Source: Amblyomma americanum (lineage: Eukaryota; Arthropoda; Arachnida; Ixodida; Ixodidae). Taken from it: a DNA stretch of 64,000 nt. Of this stretch, positions 9,581 through 21,568 are shown piece after piece. The stretch's first letter is position 1, and every line of letters begins with the position of its first letter. Location of the stretch: assembly GCF_052857255.1 (NCBI RefSeq), contig NC_135505.1, positions 57,345,368 through 57,409,367 on the forward strand, written 5' to 3'. The notes beneath the pieces are model-generated. The model saw nothing but the letters and a program-made list of their open reading frames with translations, searched no databases and was not told the DNA's origin. The position numbers and the translations under genes are program-made.

Positions 9581-10232
9581 CAACAATTGCTAATACGTTT
9601 ACGTTTTATTCAGGCAAAATTTCTCATATCTTTGCCAATACCGGCGACATGATGTGTTTAAGAGAATATCAGGTGATCGGCATTGATAGATACGTCTTTT
9701 GGCCATAATACCAAATTGTAATGTTTTTTTCTTCTAGAAAAAGTAATATACAAGGACTCTTTTCTGCCAACTTGACAAATTTTCTTGGATGTTTCGGACC
9801 TACTTAGTGACATCTGTTGCACTTGGGCTCTTCTTACTCCCGATCCTTGGACCGCTATATCAGCGATCATTTTCCATCGCGATTGAAAGTTGGATCCCGG
9901 AAGAGGGCTCGATCACAACCGAAAGTGTCCACGTAAAGGGGTATAAGAAATTCGTTGCGGATACTGCGATCTACGCAATCTTTACCACAGTGTGTGATGA
10001 CTGTAAAATGAAAGCTTATCACTGGCCCGTACCTTAAATAGGTACGGTCTGAAAGAAAACCATAGAACCATTGACAACAGTCACTGCTTTATAGACAAAA
10101 ATCAGTTTACGTCAGCTCGCTTCCGCAAGGAATTGAAGCTAGTTAGAATTTTTCATAGAATTTTTTTTGCTGCGATTTTATTGTTTGATGAATGCAACAA
10201 TCTTAACACTCTGTACTCAGGCACACACTAAT

Positions 10233-10738
10233 ATGCCATGGAGCGCATTAAATTACGGGGGCTACTGCTGCGTTTCATGGTGTGGGAACAACGGGCCAAT
10301 ACAAAGGAAGCCGGGCACGAAGTTCTTCCGCATTCCTCGTGACAGCAGGTGATGGACGCCTTTCTGTGTAGTTTAAAGAAAATATAGAACGATGCTGCCA
10401 ATGTAATGTTAGAACGGGCTACTGTGCGCCTGTTTTTTTTTAGTCAGCCATTGAAGTGAATAATAAAAGCTTATACTCCGCCATAATTGTTTCAGGTCGA
10501 AGGCTTGGATCGAGTGTGCCAAGAGGGGCGACCTCTTAGAAGAGTCGCCGACCCAGCTGTAAACGTCACGTACCGCATATGCGGAGACGATTTCACCGCA
10601 CATGATCACTTCATGGACAACGGGATGACTTCACTGAAGAAGACGGCTATTCCTACTGTTCAGCCTACAGGATACTCAGATTTTCAGCTCGCTGAAGAAA
10701 ATTTTGAGTGTGCGCTTGTCGTGTATTTAAACGCTTGA
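10233..10738 (+). pseudogene. THAP zinc-finger domain gene, broken
   Basis: Exon 1 (10233-10348) starts MPWSALN and carries CCVSWCGNN, the first two THAP Cys ligands, then GTKFFRIPRDS. A GT donor at 10349 and an AG acceptor at 10494-10495 splice in phase to KAWIECAKRGDLL, with the conserved Trp. A TAA follows at 10560, while the rest of the domain (YRICGDDF, then MTSLKKTAIPTVQ, the AVPT-like box) continues in another frame. So there is one frameshift, and the usual C-x2-H reads C-x2-D. THAP domains bind DNA and occur in host factors and transposases; which this was cannot be told. Confidence 0.72.
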
Positions 10739-11362
10739 CAAAATCGCCCCGCCAAAGAAGCTTTGGATTGTCTTTTCCAGCTACGATTTATGATTACCAC
10801 AGGACCCGCTCGATATAATCCCAGCGATTGAAACGTATATTTCTCAATAAAATATATAGAATTCGCGTTTTCTGGCATGTATGTTTTATCAAGAGAAACT
10901 TAGCATTCGCTTCAAGAAATCAGTGTCTGGCAGACAGCTGTACAAATTTAAAGCCTGATGTCTCATTGTTTATCATCGCTTCCAGTGGAACACAGGATTC
11001 GCTTACATATATCCGTCGATAAGCTCATTATTGCGCTGATCATTCATTACAGCTTTTTTCTCTTTGCTAGGTTCGATAATTAGTAAAGATATGGACTTTA
11101 TTCTGTGCATGTAGGACAATGCTTGTAGAAAATTATATTTTTTATTGTTCTCGAAGGCAACTGCAGCCTTTTTCGAAGAGACGATTTACGTTATTCTTGT
11201 TTGTCATTTTTCCATATTTGTGTTCTTTTAGAACAAGAGCGTGCAGCACGAGGCTGGATCTTTTGCGTGGTGTCTACACCTTGACCAAAAATCGCAATAA
11301 TCGCCTTTTACGAGCAGTGCTGGCTTACTATTTTGTTACTATGATGTATTGAATGTGTTGTG
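10739..11362. other. No gene recognised
   Basis: AT-rich sequence with AATAAA words near 10850. No protein or repeat family recognised. Confidence 0.4.
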
Positions 11363-11599
11363 TGGCCGCCGCGGTGGCTGAGTTGTTATGGCGCTCGGCG
11401 GCTGGCCCGAAAGACGCGGGTTCGATCCCGGCCGCGGCGGCCGAATTTCGATGGAGGCGAATTTCTGGAGTCCCGCATACTGTGCGATGTGAGTGCACGC
11501 TAAAGAACCCCAGGTGGTCGAAATTTTCGGAGCCCTTCACTACGGCGTCTCCCATAGCCTGAGTCGCTTTGGGACGTTAAACCCCCAAAAACCAAACCA
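11363..11599 (+). mobile_element. tRNA-derived SINE, Ruka-like
   Basis: A full-length-looking SINE with a tRNA-like head: polymerase III box A TGGCTGAGTTG at 11375-11385 and box B GGTTCGATCCC at 11419-11429. The body contains GCACGCTAAAGAACCCCAGGT, and the 3' end is GGGACGTTAAACCCCCAAAAACC. It matches in style the Ruka SINEs I recall from ticks. A diverged copy lies inverted at 55221-55404. Confidence 0.85.
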
Positions 11600-14500
11600 C
11601 TATATTGTGCTTTTATTTCTGAACTGCCTATGAGCCTATCGCTGAAAGCTGCTGATGTCCAGGAATCGAGCGCGCTATACATGCCTTTTCAACCTTTTAC
11701 TTGTATCTATCTGTTGACAACTCCTGTTGTGGGGTTCGCACAGGTGATGTTTTAGATGACAAACCCGCAGAGCGTATGTGCAATATTTTTTTTTTGTTTT
11801 GGTGACATGGCGCCACCAGCTTTACCATAACTTTTCTTGTTGCTCTTTGTATTAGGATGTATTTTATAAAAATGTGTGTGATCCAGTATTTTTTGCTGAA
11901 CAGTTCAAATTGTAAACAACAAAAAATAAACACTTTGTGTGAAACCACTCCCTTCCCTGTCTGCAACTGAAAGAGGCGGTTCACTGACGGCACAGAATTA
12001 CAGAACAGATCTGATTGCAGTATTCCAGCTTGCATGAACTTATTCCGCTTGCGTAGGTTCTTCGAGAAGCTTGGTGGTATTTCCAGTAAAAGTCTGCGAT
12101 CCTCTGCGATCCGAGAGTTTCTTACGTCATTATGTATGCCATGCTTAGAAATTAAATATTAGAACACTTGAGTTCCACTGTTGTTGAATATTTTAATAGC
12201 CAAAGGTAATTCAGAATCGAACGCATTGCTATCGAAACCGGAACTGAAACAGAGCTGAAGCGTGCCTAAATTCTCAGAGGACGAAATTAGTTCTCTGACT
12301 ACCCGCTCGGGGCGCTGGCGGCAGTGTAGTAGCTCGGCCGCGGGGCCGTACGGGAGTGCCCGCTCTTTACGCAAGTATGTTTCTCTATGACATAATGGTT
12401 ACGGCAGTGCAGCAGTAAGGAAGATAGCGAAAAATGCTACTACAGCAATATCGAAGAAAGTGAAAGCGTTGCACCTGGCTGCGATCACTCGAGATAAGCA
12501 CAGTAGCATCTAAGGGCACAAGAAAATGACAAACCGGAGTTACAGCGACACTGAGCAGGCAAAAAAAAGTGCAAAGGTTCACGGTAGTACCTTTCTAAAA
12601 ACAAGATACGAGACAGAAACTTGGATAGTAACCTAGATACGATATTACTGTGTATTATATATTTCACTGATCTAGAAATGTATATTGCGATTACGCGATT
12701 GTTCTAAAGCCGAGGATGAGCGCGAGCATTTTTTCCTTCTTGCTTTTGCTGTGAAATAATTTCTCAATTGATGCTTTTGGAGTTACAACACTACCATTAA
12801 GTGCATAGGTCAAAACACGAACTTCCACTCTCGGCGGCAACTGCGCGCGATCGCCTTAAAGAGCAAGAAATGCCAAGCCGCAGTGTGCGCGTCTTTGTCA
12901 TTCACGTTAATGATTTAAGGAATGAGTGAAAGGGGCTAACCATGGTGTAAAATGATGCTTTGAAGGAGACGCGCATTTCTCGACATGAACAAAATTTTCT
13001 AATGCTGCCACGTGGTTCGGCCGGACGTCTCAGGTTAGTCACGGTCGCAGTGGCTGCATTTTTAAGCACGCAAAGCGCGAAAAGACGCCCGTGCACTCTG
13101 TGATATCACTGCACCTTGAAGAACATCGAATGGTCGAGATTGATCTGATAATTTCGATAGAGGAAAGGCAATCTTTTACTTTCAGTGGATGTTATAGAAC
13201 AGTCCCACTGAATAAAGACCACGTGATCCGTCGCTTCTTTGTGTGGTAGTACGAGACCCCACCAGGCACCCATGTGCAAGGACTCACCTGGCCGCTCTTG
13301 ACCCCATGTGGGGCTCTGTACTCCGTGACAGCTGTCTTGATGCTACAGCCTCTTATCCCGCAGTTGGAGCAGCCTGTTTCGGTGCGGTGGTATTACTGTG
13401 TTGTGCCGGTACACGCTGATGCGTATATATGTAAAAGGAGCAAGTAGGGAAGAAGGTTTTAGCGAGATTTGCATATTGTACGCGGTACTTGCTGATCAGT
13501 CTTTCGCAGCCACTGGCAAATGAGCTAGTAACCTAGAGTGAAAGTGTGAGCGGCGACATAACCAAGGCGTGTATGAAGCCGAGCGCGAACGTGGTCGACT
13601 CTGTCGCCAAACCGAGCGCCGGCGTCAGCTCAACAACGAATCTGCTCTTTCTTCTTTCACTCCCTATTTCTTCCCATCTCTCAAAATGCGGTTGGGGAGC
13701 CCAAGAAAATTTGAGACAGTTGCCACGCTTTTACATCCCGCCAAAATCAATGTGCGGGCGCTTCATGGCGACAGCCCCGAGTATGCACAGGCCAGGGACT
13801 TTACCAGGAGGCGTAACGCGAAAAGGCATCCATGCAGTCTCTGTATCATAGCTATAACACGAGAGTTGTGCTGAAGCTTTGACTGTCTCTCATTCTTCGC
13901 TTTAAGTTCAGAACTGAGCTCTCTCTCTCTCTCCCCCCTCCCCCCCCCCAATCTTGTCTCTGTCACTCGACCTTCTTTTCGGTAGAGGTTACCACATTAA
14001 ATGAAGAACTTCTCTCGCGTAATTAAAACAAGCAACTTTAATCTGCACGTTATAAAGGTGTATATGTGGCAGCTGCTTAAAAGTGCTAGTTGTAAAAAAA
14101 CATGCTTCGTAATTCTGAGAAATTTGTGCACATTTTCTTAATTTAGCGTTCTTCGGCTCCCCAGACCACGATGGCATCCAGGAGATCAGAAAAGTTTGAT
14201 AATATAGAATGAGTAAATTGACAGGTGGCAAAGCACCTTTCGTAATTTGCCTGTGGCTTATCGAAAGTGCCCTGAGGCGTTCACAAGACTTTTACTTTTT
14301 TCAGAGAAATAGTTGCAATATTTCAAAGTGCCACTTCGGAGCAAACAAATGAAATATAGTATCCAATCACGATGATGGAAATAGTGCTTTGAAACATCGC
14401 CAACACTCATTCATACGTATTTTATTCCTTCGACCCGTCTGACTGGCTCTGCATAGAGCGCACGTTTAGGATACTTTGTATTGATTCATCATGGGTTTGG

Positions 14501-16290
14501 ATGATGGCTCTGTATAATATTGTCGCCAAGCTGTAAGTAGGGACGGAGCGAGGGTAGAGAAGACCAGCCAGGCGTCGAAGAACTACGGAGGGGAGGAGCT
14601 CTCGTAGCCAAAGTAAAATGAACGTATTTGCTTGTTTGAATATTCTAAGAGATTTATGAAAAAAGTGAACCCCTCCCCCTTGCTGTGTTGCTGAAACACC
14701 GGGTTTGAAGTCATGTAAGGTCCCTAGTGACCTAGGCAGGCAATCCGTTGTCCTTGTGCATGGGCCAATGGCCGAGCATAAGTTGCCATTTTTTCGCGTG
14801 ACACCACACTGGCCAGACAGAATCCCGTCACGGATGTCACTTCGCGTAGACAGGCACACCAACAGAAAGTGAAGATCGTGCTCCTGGAGTGTTCGTTGGT
14901 CATGGCATGCATTTGTGGCCTCCTACTCCGCGGCATATATATTTATATCAAGCGGGGAAGTAAGGCAAATCGATCTCAGCGCAGAACCGACGATACTTTC
15001 GTTAAGTTCCGCCGTCTCACCTTGAGTAGATCGCAATTTAAAGGGTAGCCTCTTGTAGCTTGTGCTGCATTCGGATATCACATATAGAGCGAACTGGTTC
15101 TCCAGGCTTGCGATTCATTTCTAAATCTCTCTCAGGTGCTCTTGCCATCATTTAAGACGCACCGGCGTTTTTGCAGACGTACAGCTCAGCCATAACAAGG
15201 TTTACACACTGCTCGGCTACTGCCCCTTTGTTTGTTGTAGTGACTTGCGACCGCATCAATCTTAGCGAGGGGTACTGCAAAACGAGAAGCTAATTTTTTG
15301 TTTTGCATTAGGGATGAGCTTGTATTGCCGAACACAGTATAAAAAATTTCCGCTCGCCTTCACAAAAAAAAATTGTGATAAGAGGTTCTCATTAACCAAC
15401 ACGAAGGAAATGAAAATGGAACAAGTAAAGACATTTGCTTCTATACGCAGTTTTGATACTTCTAACAAAGTAAACAGGAAATCCCCGTTAAACTGCTCGT
15501 GTCAGTTTAGCATATGTGCGCAATGAGTTTTCGCATCAACTGAATAATATACTTTTAATGCGTTAGCTGTAGAACGCACGTTATCGCAAAAGGTGCCCGG
15601 CGTGGTCGTGTGAAGCCAGAATTGGCTGCACGCAAAGTGTAAAGGAAAATTTCTTTTTCCACTAAGAGGAGACAGGAGGCAGGAAGAGGGGAAGTAGCAA
15701 AGGGAAGAGAATGAGCGATGCGACGTATGGTTGCAGGGACATCGCGGTTGCCATTTAGAGTCAAGGTGAGGGGAAAGTGGGTGCAGGGGGGTCCAAGGAG
15801 ATGCGGCATGTCATACTGTGACTGCTAGACTGAATCTTGAAAGTGGAGAGGAGGCGCAGCGTCTCTCACGGTGACTGATGAACTGAGTAACACCACCCGC
15901 TAGTGTGTTATGAACAGGTCAGCGGCTGCTGCGTCCGAGAGCAACACAAACACTAATACATACTCTGCTGAATGAATAGCTTTGATCAGTTGTGAATTTT
16001 ATCAAAAAAGCGTTAAGGAGCTCGTGTCGAAGAAAAGCTGATGTCGGCGTTTTCGTCGGCCACGTAACGCGAGAAACTCTAAATAAAAATCTTAGTATGC
16101 AACTTTGAGTATGACTATCGAATCTTGGAAACGGGACGCATAACTGTCGCGTTCTACACTATAAAGCATTCCAACTGACAGCCATGAGGTGCGGCAACTC
16201 TGCGCCATTTATGCTGTACAGAACAAAGTAAATGAGAATAGGTTGCGCTGACCGTGTTCGGTTTGAGTTTGGGTTTATAGAGTTCTACGT
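11600..16290. other. Gene-poor stretch, nothing convincing
   Basis: No conserved protein was recognised on either strand. The longest frame (14422-14862, minus) has no recognisable domain and no codon or splice support. Contains a CT-dinucleotide run followed by a C-run at about 13917-13950. 13040-13100 and 13800-13860 share a short similar word block (ACGCGAAAAGGC-like), perhaps old repeats. Confidence 0.5.
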
Positions 16291-16406
16291 TGCAAAGCGA
16301 CTCAGGCCATGAGGCGCGCTAATGTGTCGCTAACTCGCCCATCCAAATCGCTTTAAAATGATCCCCTGTACCCATCACATCCGCCATCCGCATCCTCGGC
16401 CTCCAC

Positions 16407-17598
16407 TTGCAGGATTCTGGACGAAATGACCATACCCTTAAAGGCCTCAAGGCCTCCACGCAATCCGTGTTGCAAGTTCTACGCCGAGTATCCTCCCTTA
16501 ACAAGGGTTTAGACGAAGCGGACAACATGAAAGTAGTGCGTGCATTTAAGCTTAGCCGCATTCTATACGCAACCTCATATCTCAAATTAAACCGCACGGA
16601 AACCGATCTCCTGAACGCCATGATCCGCCTTGCGACTAAGACAGCCCTGAACCTACCTCGTAGCATCAGCACAGCCAAACTCCTTGCACTAGGCATGCAT
16701 AGCATCATTCGGGAACTATTTGACGCGCACCTTCAGACACAGTACCTTAGACTTGCCACGAGCGTCACTGGCCGCCACATACTCTCCTCCCTTCGCATCA
16801 ACATACCAGCTAACCAGTCAACCTTTATAGCCATTCCACGACACGTCAATACACCTCTCGTTGTGAAACCCCTTTCTCGAAACGTCCATCCCAATATCAC
16901 ATCCCTCGCCGCGTACCTCGCGCTAATGCCCTCCATAAGGATTATGGGCAAGTCCACGATGCCGTTTGGGTAGACGAAGCATGTACTGCGCATTAACCGG
17001 TAGCAGTTGCCTACAATAAAACCCTATTCAACCCCGTAACTCAACGTCTTCCCTCTGGCTCTACGCCCGAGGAGGCACAGGAGACCGCCATCACCCTAGT
17101 CCTTGCACATTCGGACGCCCAATCTACCTTCAGCGACTCCAAAACGGCTCTGTCCAAGTGTGCCAGAGGCAGGATTCACACCCCTGCCTGGCAAATGTTG
17201 AACACTCCTACTCAAAATTTACCGCGTAGCGTAGAGCTCCAGTGGGTGCCGGCTCACTCTGGGAACCCTGGAAACGAGGCTGCCGATAAATTGGCCCGAG
17301 GTTTGATTTCACAGGCTCAGGACAGTCTCGATCCGGGATTCTCGATGGAGCGGGCGCACACATTTGCGGAGCTCACGCAAATACCCCGTTTGGACCGTCG
17401 AACTTACCCCTCCCCCCGCCCCTCTCTTACGCACTCCCAACAGATCCTCTTCAGACGCCTCCAGATCCGCTCTCTGTCATCCCCTCAGCTGTTATCCCAC
17501 TATTGTGGCATATCCCCTGCTTGCTCTCTATTCGGTGACTCCCACGCCACACTCTCCCACATCCTTTTCGGCTGCCCTGCTGACCCTCCCCCGCAGGG
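16407..17598 (+). pseudogene. LINE pol C-terminal half: RT thumb and RNase H
   Basis: 16407-16973 carries the region after RT (SVLQVLRRVSSLN, then MKVVRAFKLSRILYATSYL). A break near 16970-17090 is followed by RNase H: an FSDSKTALSKCA region with a catalytic Asp, then LQWVPAHSGNPGNEAADKLA with the conserved His and final Asp. It closes with a degraded zinc knuckle (HATLSHILFGCP). In active copies the enzyme reverse-transcribes LINE RNA at the target site and RNase H may remove the RNA template. Confidence 0.85.
17584..17598. repeat. Target-site duplication, left copy (15 bp)
   Basis: CCCTCCCCCGCAGGG, identical at 18961-18975. The LINE frame reads across one copy (PPPQG) into the C-terminal part, showing that the 1,362 bp between are an insertion. 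Confidence 0.9.
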
Positions 17599-18960
17599 CC
17601 TAGAGTTATTGTGGGACGACAAAAACAAACAAATAAGAAAGTGTCCCTGCCCATGCCACTGAGTGTAACGGGCTTACACCAATCGACAAATAAATGAAAT
17701 GGCCCGAAGGCAATGGTATGATATTGTCGCCCATAGGTGGGGAAAATAAAAAAAATGAGGGGGGTGAAAAGCTACATAGCGACCCACAGTCGGGGGAGCG
17801 GGCCCGGGGAGATTCCCTAGGTCTCTCCTGAGACATAGCGGAAGGGGATAGATGACGGGTATGGGAATTGGGACTTAGGATGGGGTTATGGGAATTGGGA
17901 AGGGAATGGGGAGAGCGTGTTTTGGCTCTTAACCTTCATTCGTCTCTACTCCATTACTGGCCAGTCTGGCCAGAACAGAGAGAGCTTCAAGATTGCCCAA
18001 TGGTACGCTCCACTCACGGGATGCCCAACCACCCACAAACGCAACGGGCTCCGACCGCCGGAGAGAGGAACACCTAACTCGGGGTCAGCTACGTCAGACT
18101 CCACGAATTTGAGGGTTTGTTCTGGACCTGCCAGCTACAAGCCGTCCAGTGCTTTTCCAGGTTTTTCAGACACTGGAAGTATATGTGGTGTCGTCCAGCC
18201 AGTAGAGGCCTAGGTCGTCAGCCTATCGACCCTCCGGCCATCAGCGTCATGACCTAGCACCTCCGGAGGGACCCATCTGTGTTTGCAACAAACCAACCAT
18301 ACGCTTATTTTCCCCCTAGCTTGCTCCACGCCTACTGAGGAGGGAGTGTTCCAGGCCGGGAGACCGGGCCACAGACCAAGAACATGGCTTAGGTTGAGAT
18401 GACCAGGCCTACTCCGCCAGTACTCCACAACATCGACAGTTTTTGCACTCGTCGTACTAGGCACCCCTTTTACCTCGGTGTCCCGCAATGTCTCCACAGC
18501 ACTGCGGTCAGCCATGCGGCTGCCTCTCCGAGAACGTCGATTTCGAGAAGCTTGACTGCTGCAAACCCCCGTGCGGAGCTGGCCTCTCCGTAGCCAGAAA
18601 CCGGCGCGTCCGTCGCCAGCCGCGCACGTCGCCGCGTGTAGAGGCTTAATGCATGTATTTGAAAACTTTTTGACTTTTGACATGCCTTCCGTGCCGGTTG
18701 TCGTGGGTTCTGCCTGATGATATAACCAGGCCTGCCTCCGCTCAGGCATCAAACCTCACGGGCGCGACTGGCCCTCACCGTCGCTTGGGAGTCGCTGCCA
18801 CTCCAATGGGGTTTTGCTTCCCCAGAGGATGGGCCCCGGCCGACACATCCCCACCGCTGGCGTTGCACCGGAAAAAAGCCTAGTAGCCAAAGCTACGCCG
18901 GCCCGTATCTGGTGGCGGGGGGTGGGTCCACTGGCAGGCCGCACAGTCGGATTCCACCCC
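17599..18960 (-). mobile_element. Nested short LINE derivative (minus strand)
   Basis: A 1,362-bp insertion bounded by a perfect 15-bp duplication, the length expected of LINE-type integration. Read on the minus strand, its high-coordinate end looks like a 5' leader with an ATG frame at 18752-18210 (including SKVKKFSNTC). Its low-coordinate end has a LINE-like 3' UTR (CATTTATTTGTCGATTGGTG at about 17675-17695, then T/G-rich sequence). RT coding is absent, so it would be an internally deleted, non-autonomous copy. The protein in the leader is not recognised. Confidence 0.65.
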
Positions 18961-19136
18961 CCCTCCCCCGCAGGGACAGGATGCCATATCGAGCTGGGAG
19001 GACTGGGAGGTCCTGCTCACGTCTGCAGACCCGACACCGCAGCTTGCTGCGATGACTCGGGCTGGCGACGTCATTTCCCGACATGACATACTTGATGCAG
19101 TGCGGGACCGCGCTGTGGCCCAGGGACCCAGCAGGT
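18961..19136 (+). pseudogene. LINE pol C-terminus
   Basis: Resumes the LINE reading frame after the nested insertion: SSWEDWEVLLTSADPTPQL, then RAGDVISRHDILDAV, and a stop after QGPSRF. This tail is typical of tick I-like LINEs in my recollection. AATAAA follows at 19155-19160. Confidence 0.75.
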
Positions 19137-19177
19137 TCTGAAACTAACTTGGGAAATAAAGTTTTTCTGTCTGTCAG

Positions 19178-19280
19178 TCTGTCTGCAAACTTCCTCCCTT
19201 CTCTCACTGCGTGGTTGAGGTGTCCATCGGTATGCAAGACAGTTACTGCACTTTTCTTTTCCTAGAAAATCACAATCACA
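19178..19280 (+). mobile_element. SINE 3' fragment
   Basis: ACTTCCTCCCTTCTCTCACTG, then GAGGTGTCC, then GACAGTTACTGCACTTTTC matches the 3' ends of the SINEs at 28795-28915 and 42650-42770. The tRNA-like head is absent. It sits directly after the LINE tail. Confidence 0.6.
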
Positions 19281-19617
19281 ACGGACACGCACAACGGCCA
19301 TTTCAGGGAGCAGCATCACCTCAGCCCGTATGTGATCTCTTCGGGCGGCGGATGGGCTGTTTTGAGAGGCCTCCTTTAGACTGGAAGCGATTTGTCAAAC
19401 GGGCAAGGCGTCGCGCCTAATGGGTGATTGCGTTCCGTGGTCCCGCTGCGAGCGCTGCAACACGCTTTTGCGGCGTTCCACTCTTAAAGGCGAAGCTTGA
19501 ACGTCCTCTAATTTTTTTTCTCCTTAAGCTGAAGCCCAGTTTCTAAACCGCGGCGCTGATAAAATTTCAAACCTGTTCCTCTTCGTTTCATTATTATTTT
19601 TAATGCACGATTTATTG

Positions 19618-19901
19618 CTACAGGGCATCAATGATGGGCGAATGGGTTATGAAAGATGTAGTAATGAATAAATTAATGGAAAAAGGGTAGCTGATTTTAT
19701 GAAGTCCACTACAGAGCGATGAAACGGTCTCCGGTCCCTGCGCCCAGGCCATGCATGAAGCAGGGTTGCATTTGGTGAAAGACCCACTGCCTTCAGGTGC
19801 CGTATCCTTGTAGGCTTTAGAGCAGGGCAATCCCACAGTAAGTGGTGAATGTCCGTTTCAGTGTCCTCGCATATACATATCGGACACCCAGGCCGTTTCA
19901 T
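19618..19901 (-). pseudogene. LINE C-terminal zinc-knuckle fragment
   Basis: Minus frame with CPICICEDTETDIHHLLWDC (C-x2-C ... H-x4-C, the LINE C-terminal knuckle) followed by PALKPTRIRHLKAVGL. This is the ending of I/Jockey-type LINE ORF2 after RNase H. It is 5'-truncated and isolated from other LINE parts. Confidence 0.78.
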
Positions 19902-19904
19902 TAT

Positions 19905-20987
19905 TATCTCAGCAGGAAATTCAGCGTAGCCAATGATGGCGTTTATTAAGAATTAAGGATATGTATATGTGCATGTATCATACATAGGTCAGTTTGTCTT
20001 CCAGGAAGAGCATTGCGAATATATAAATTCGTGAAAATGATATCGGAACCAATGATTTATTGCTCATAGGATCAAGCTACAAGGTGCATCAGTGAGACAA
20101 CCCGCCGAACTAGAAAGTGTCTTGAATATTCCTTTAAATGACATATATGCAGATTGTTAGCGGGGAGTAAACTGAAACAGTACTTTCAGGTTCACATATT
20201 TTCTGAAATTGTTGCCGACATTCGTTGCTGACGTTTCCGCCAGGGCCGCCAACAATCATGCGTAACTCACAGGCATCATAGAATTCTGGAAACAAAAAAG
20301 AAGAGGACAAGGCGGTTATCATTCTTTACCTATCCTTACAATACAAGACAAAAATTAAAACAAGTACCCATTCCTATTTCAATTCAATTCAATTCAGTTT
20401 TTTCAGCACCACATCATAGTGTTAGGAGCGCGGCTAAAAAAAGCCAACAAAAAATCGTCGGCTTGACGGGAAACGCGCCCCCGTTAGAGACAATGGCGGC
20501 GGCAGGCGGTGCCGCATTTTGTTACACTGAACAGAAACTCACCAATTCGAGAGAAAAAAAGACAGTCAAGGCATACAGAATGAACAAATAATTTTATCAT
20601 GTAGCTGTACGCACCATGCAGACAATCAACTTTAAGCACACGTTTTCTAACAGAAAAAATTTTTAATCTGAAGTGACATGAAGAAGCACAAGCTGCAAAA
20701 AAACTTTGGTCACAAAAAATACAAGAGTTAAGGAAAGACACAAGCAGCTACATGCAAGAAATTTGACATCAAAAGTGAAATTCCTGCGACGCATTGAAGT
20801 TGGTATTTTTAAAGCAAAAGCTTTACTGGCCGCGAACTTGCGATTTCGCCGTTGAGGTGCTTTGAGGAGGCACATGACGTCACAACGCGCACCTTGCCGC
20901 GGAGCCGAACCGGTCCGGTCGGTCCGACGGCGGCTGGCGCCCTCGGCGCGAAATAGAGACATGCTCCAAGTCTCTGCCAGTGCGGTC
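19905..20987. other. No gene recognised; flank of the Harbinger element
   Basis: Contains a short AATTC pentamer run near 20376-20395 and a GC-rich block at 20850-20985 directly before the Harbinger end. No coding seen. Confidence 0.45.
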
Positions 20988-20990
20988 TTA
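20988..20990. repeat. Harbinger target-site duplication, left (TTA)
   Basis: TTA precedes the inverted end at 20991, and TTA follows the other end at 27567-27569. A 3-bp TTA/TAA duplication is the hallmark of PIF/Harbinger insertion. Confidence 0.85.
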
Positions 20991-21021
20991 CCGCCGTATT
21001 CACAAACAACCCTCTACTCGA
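20991..21021. repeat. Harbinger left terminal inverted repeat
   Basis: Pairs with 27536-27566. About 23 of 31 positions agree by eye, including the CCGTATTC block. Confidence 0.82.
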
Positions 21022-21568
21022 CGCTGCGCCTCCACTCCTGGGAGTGGAGGAGAGCGCTCATCCTCGGCCCGAGGAGCAGTCGCGCTTCTTGAACACACCT
21101 CGAACATTCCTCCATCGAGGAGCTGGCCGAGTAGCCCTCCTCCACTCCAGTGCTTTCGAGGAGAAGAAAGAAACTGCCGATGACGAGAGTATTGTAAATT
21201 TATGCAAATAAAACACCACCTATTTGGTAATATAGAAGTAATTTGTCTATTTTAGTGGTAAACTGCAAAATAAAAACAATAAAAATGCATATTTTTTGTT
21301 TTTCCATAAAAAAACGTGTACTTTCAGAAGAAATAACCAGTTTTCTTTACCTGTCTGGCAACCACAGCAGTCGCAGCTGTCCGGCGCGGCATTTTTGTTA
21401 CGGTCCCTCTTTCGTTTCTCCGCTTGCTCGCCGCGTGTTCTCGTCCGTTTGCTGTGCTCCTGACTCGCTTCTTGCAGCTTTGTTGCAGTGTCTGTGCTTG
21501 CGCGTGTTCGACTGTTCGTGTGTGCACGTGTTTTTGTGTCTGCCCTTCTTTTTCTTTTTGGTTGCGCA

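Larger units (their letters stand above)
16300..19165 (+). mobile_element. I-like LINE, 5'-truncated, split by a nested retroposon
   Basis: Non-LTR retrotransposon 3' half. After the RT thumb (ITSAIRILGLHLQ) comes a linker, then an RNase H domain, then a C-terminal Cys/His stretch. Coding breaks at 17598 and resumes at 18961 (SSWEDWEVLLTSADP ... AVAQGPSRF stop). The tail is AATAAA plus CTGT repeats ending near 19175. Presence of RNase H points to the I superfamily. Several frame breaks and a TGA near 16360 make it dead. Confidence 0.85.

Noticed and set aside
13917..13950. CT and C runs as a functional site
   Set aside because: Simple sequence; similar C runs at 28694-28711 and 40804-40831 show no shared context.
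14422..14862. 146-codon minus-strand frame
   Set aside because: No recognisable domain, no splice context, and of a length expected by chance in 64 kb.
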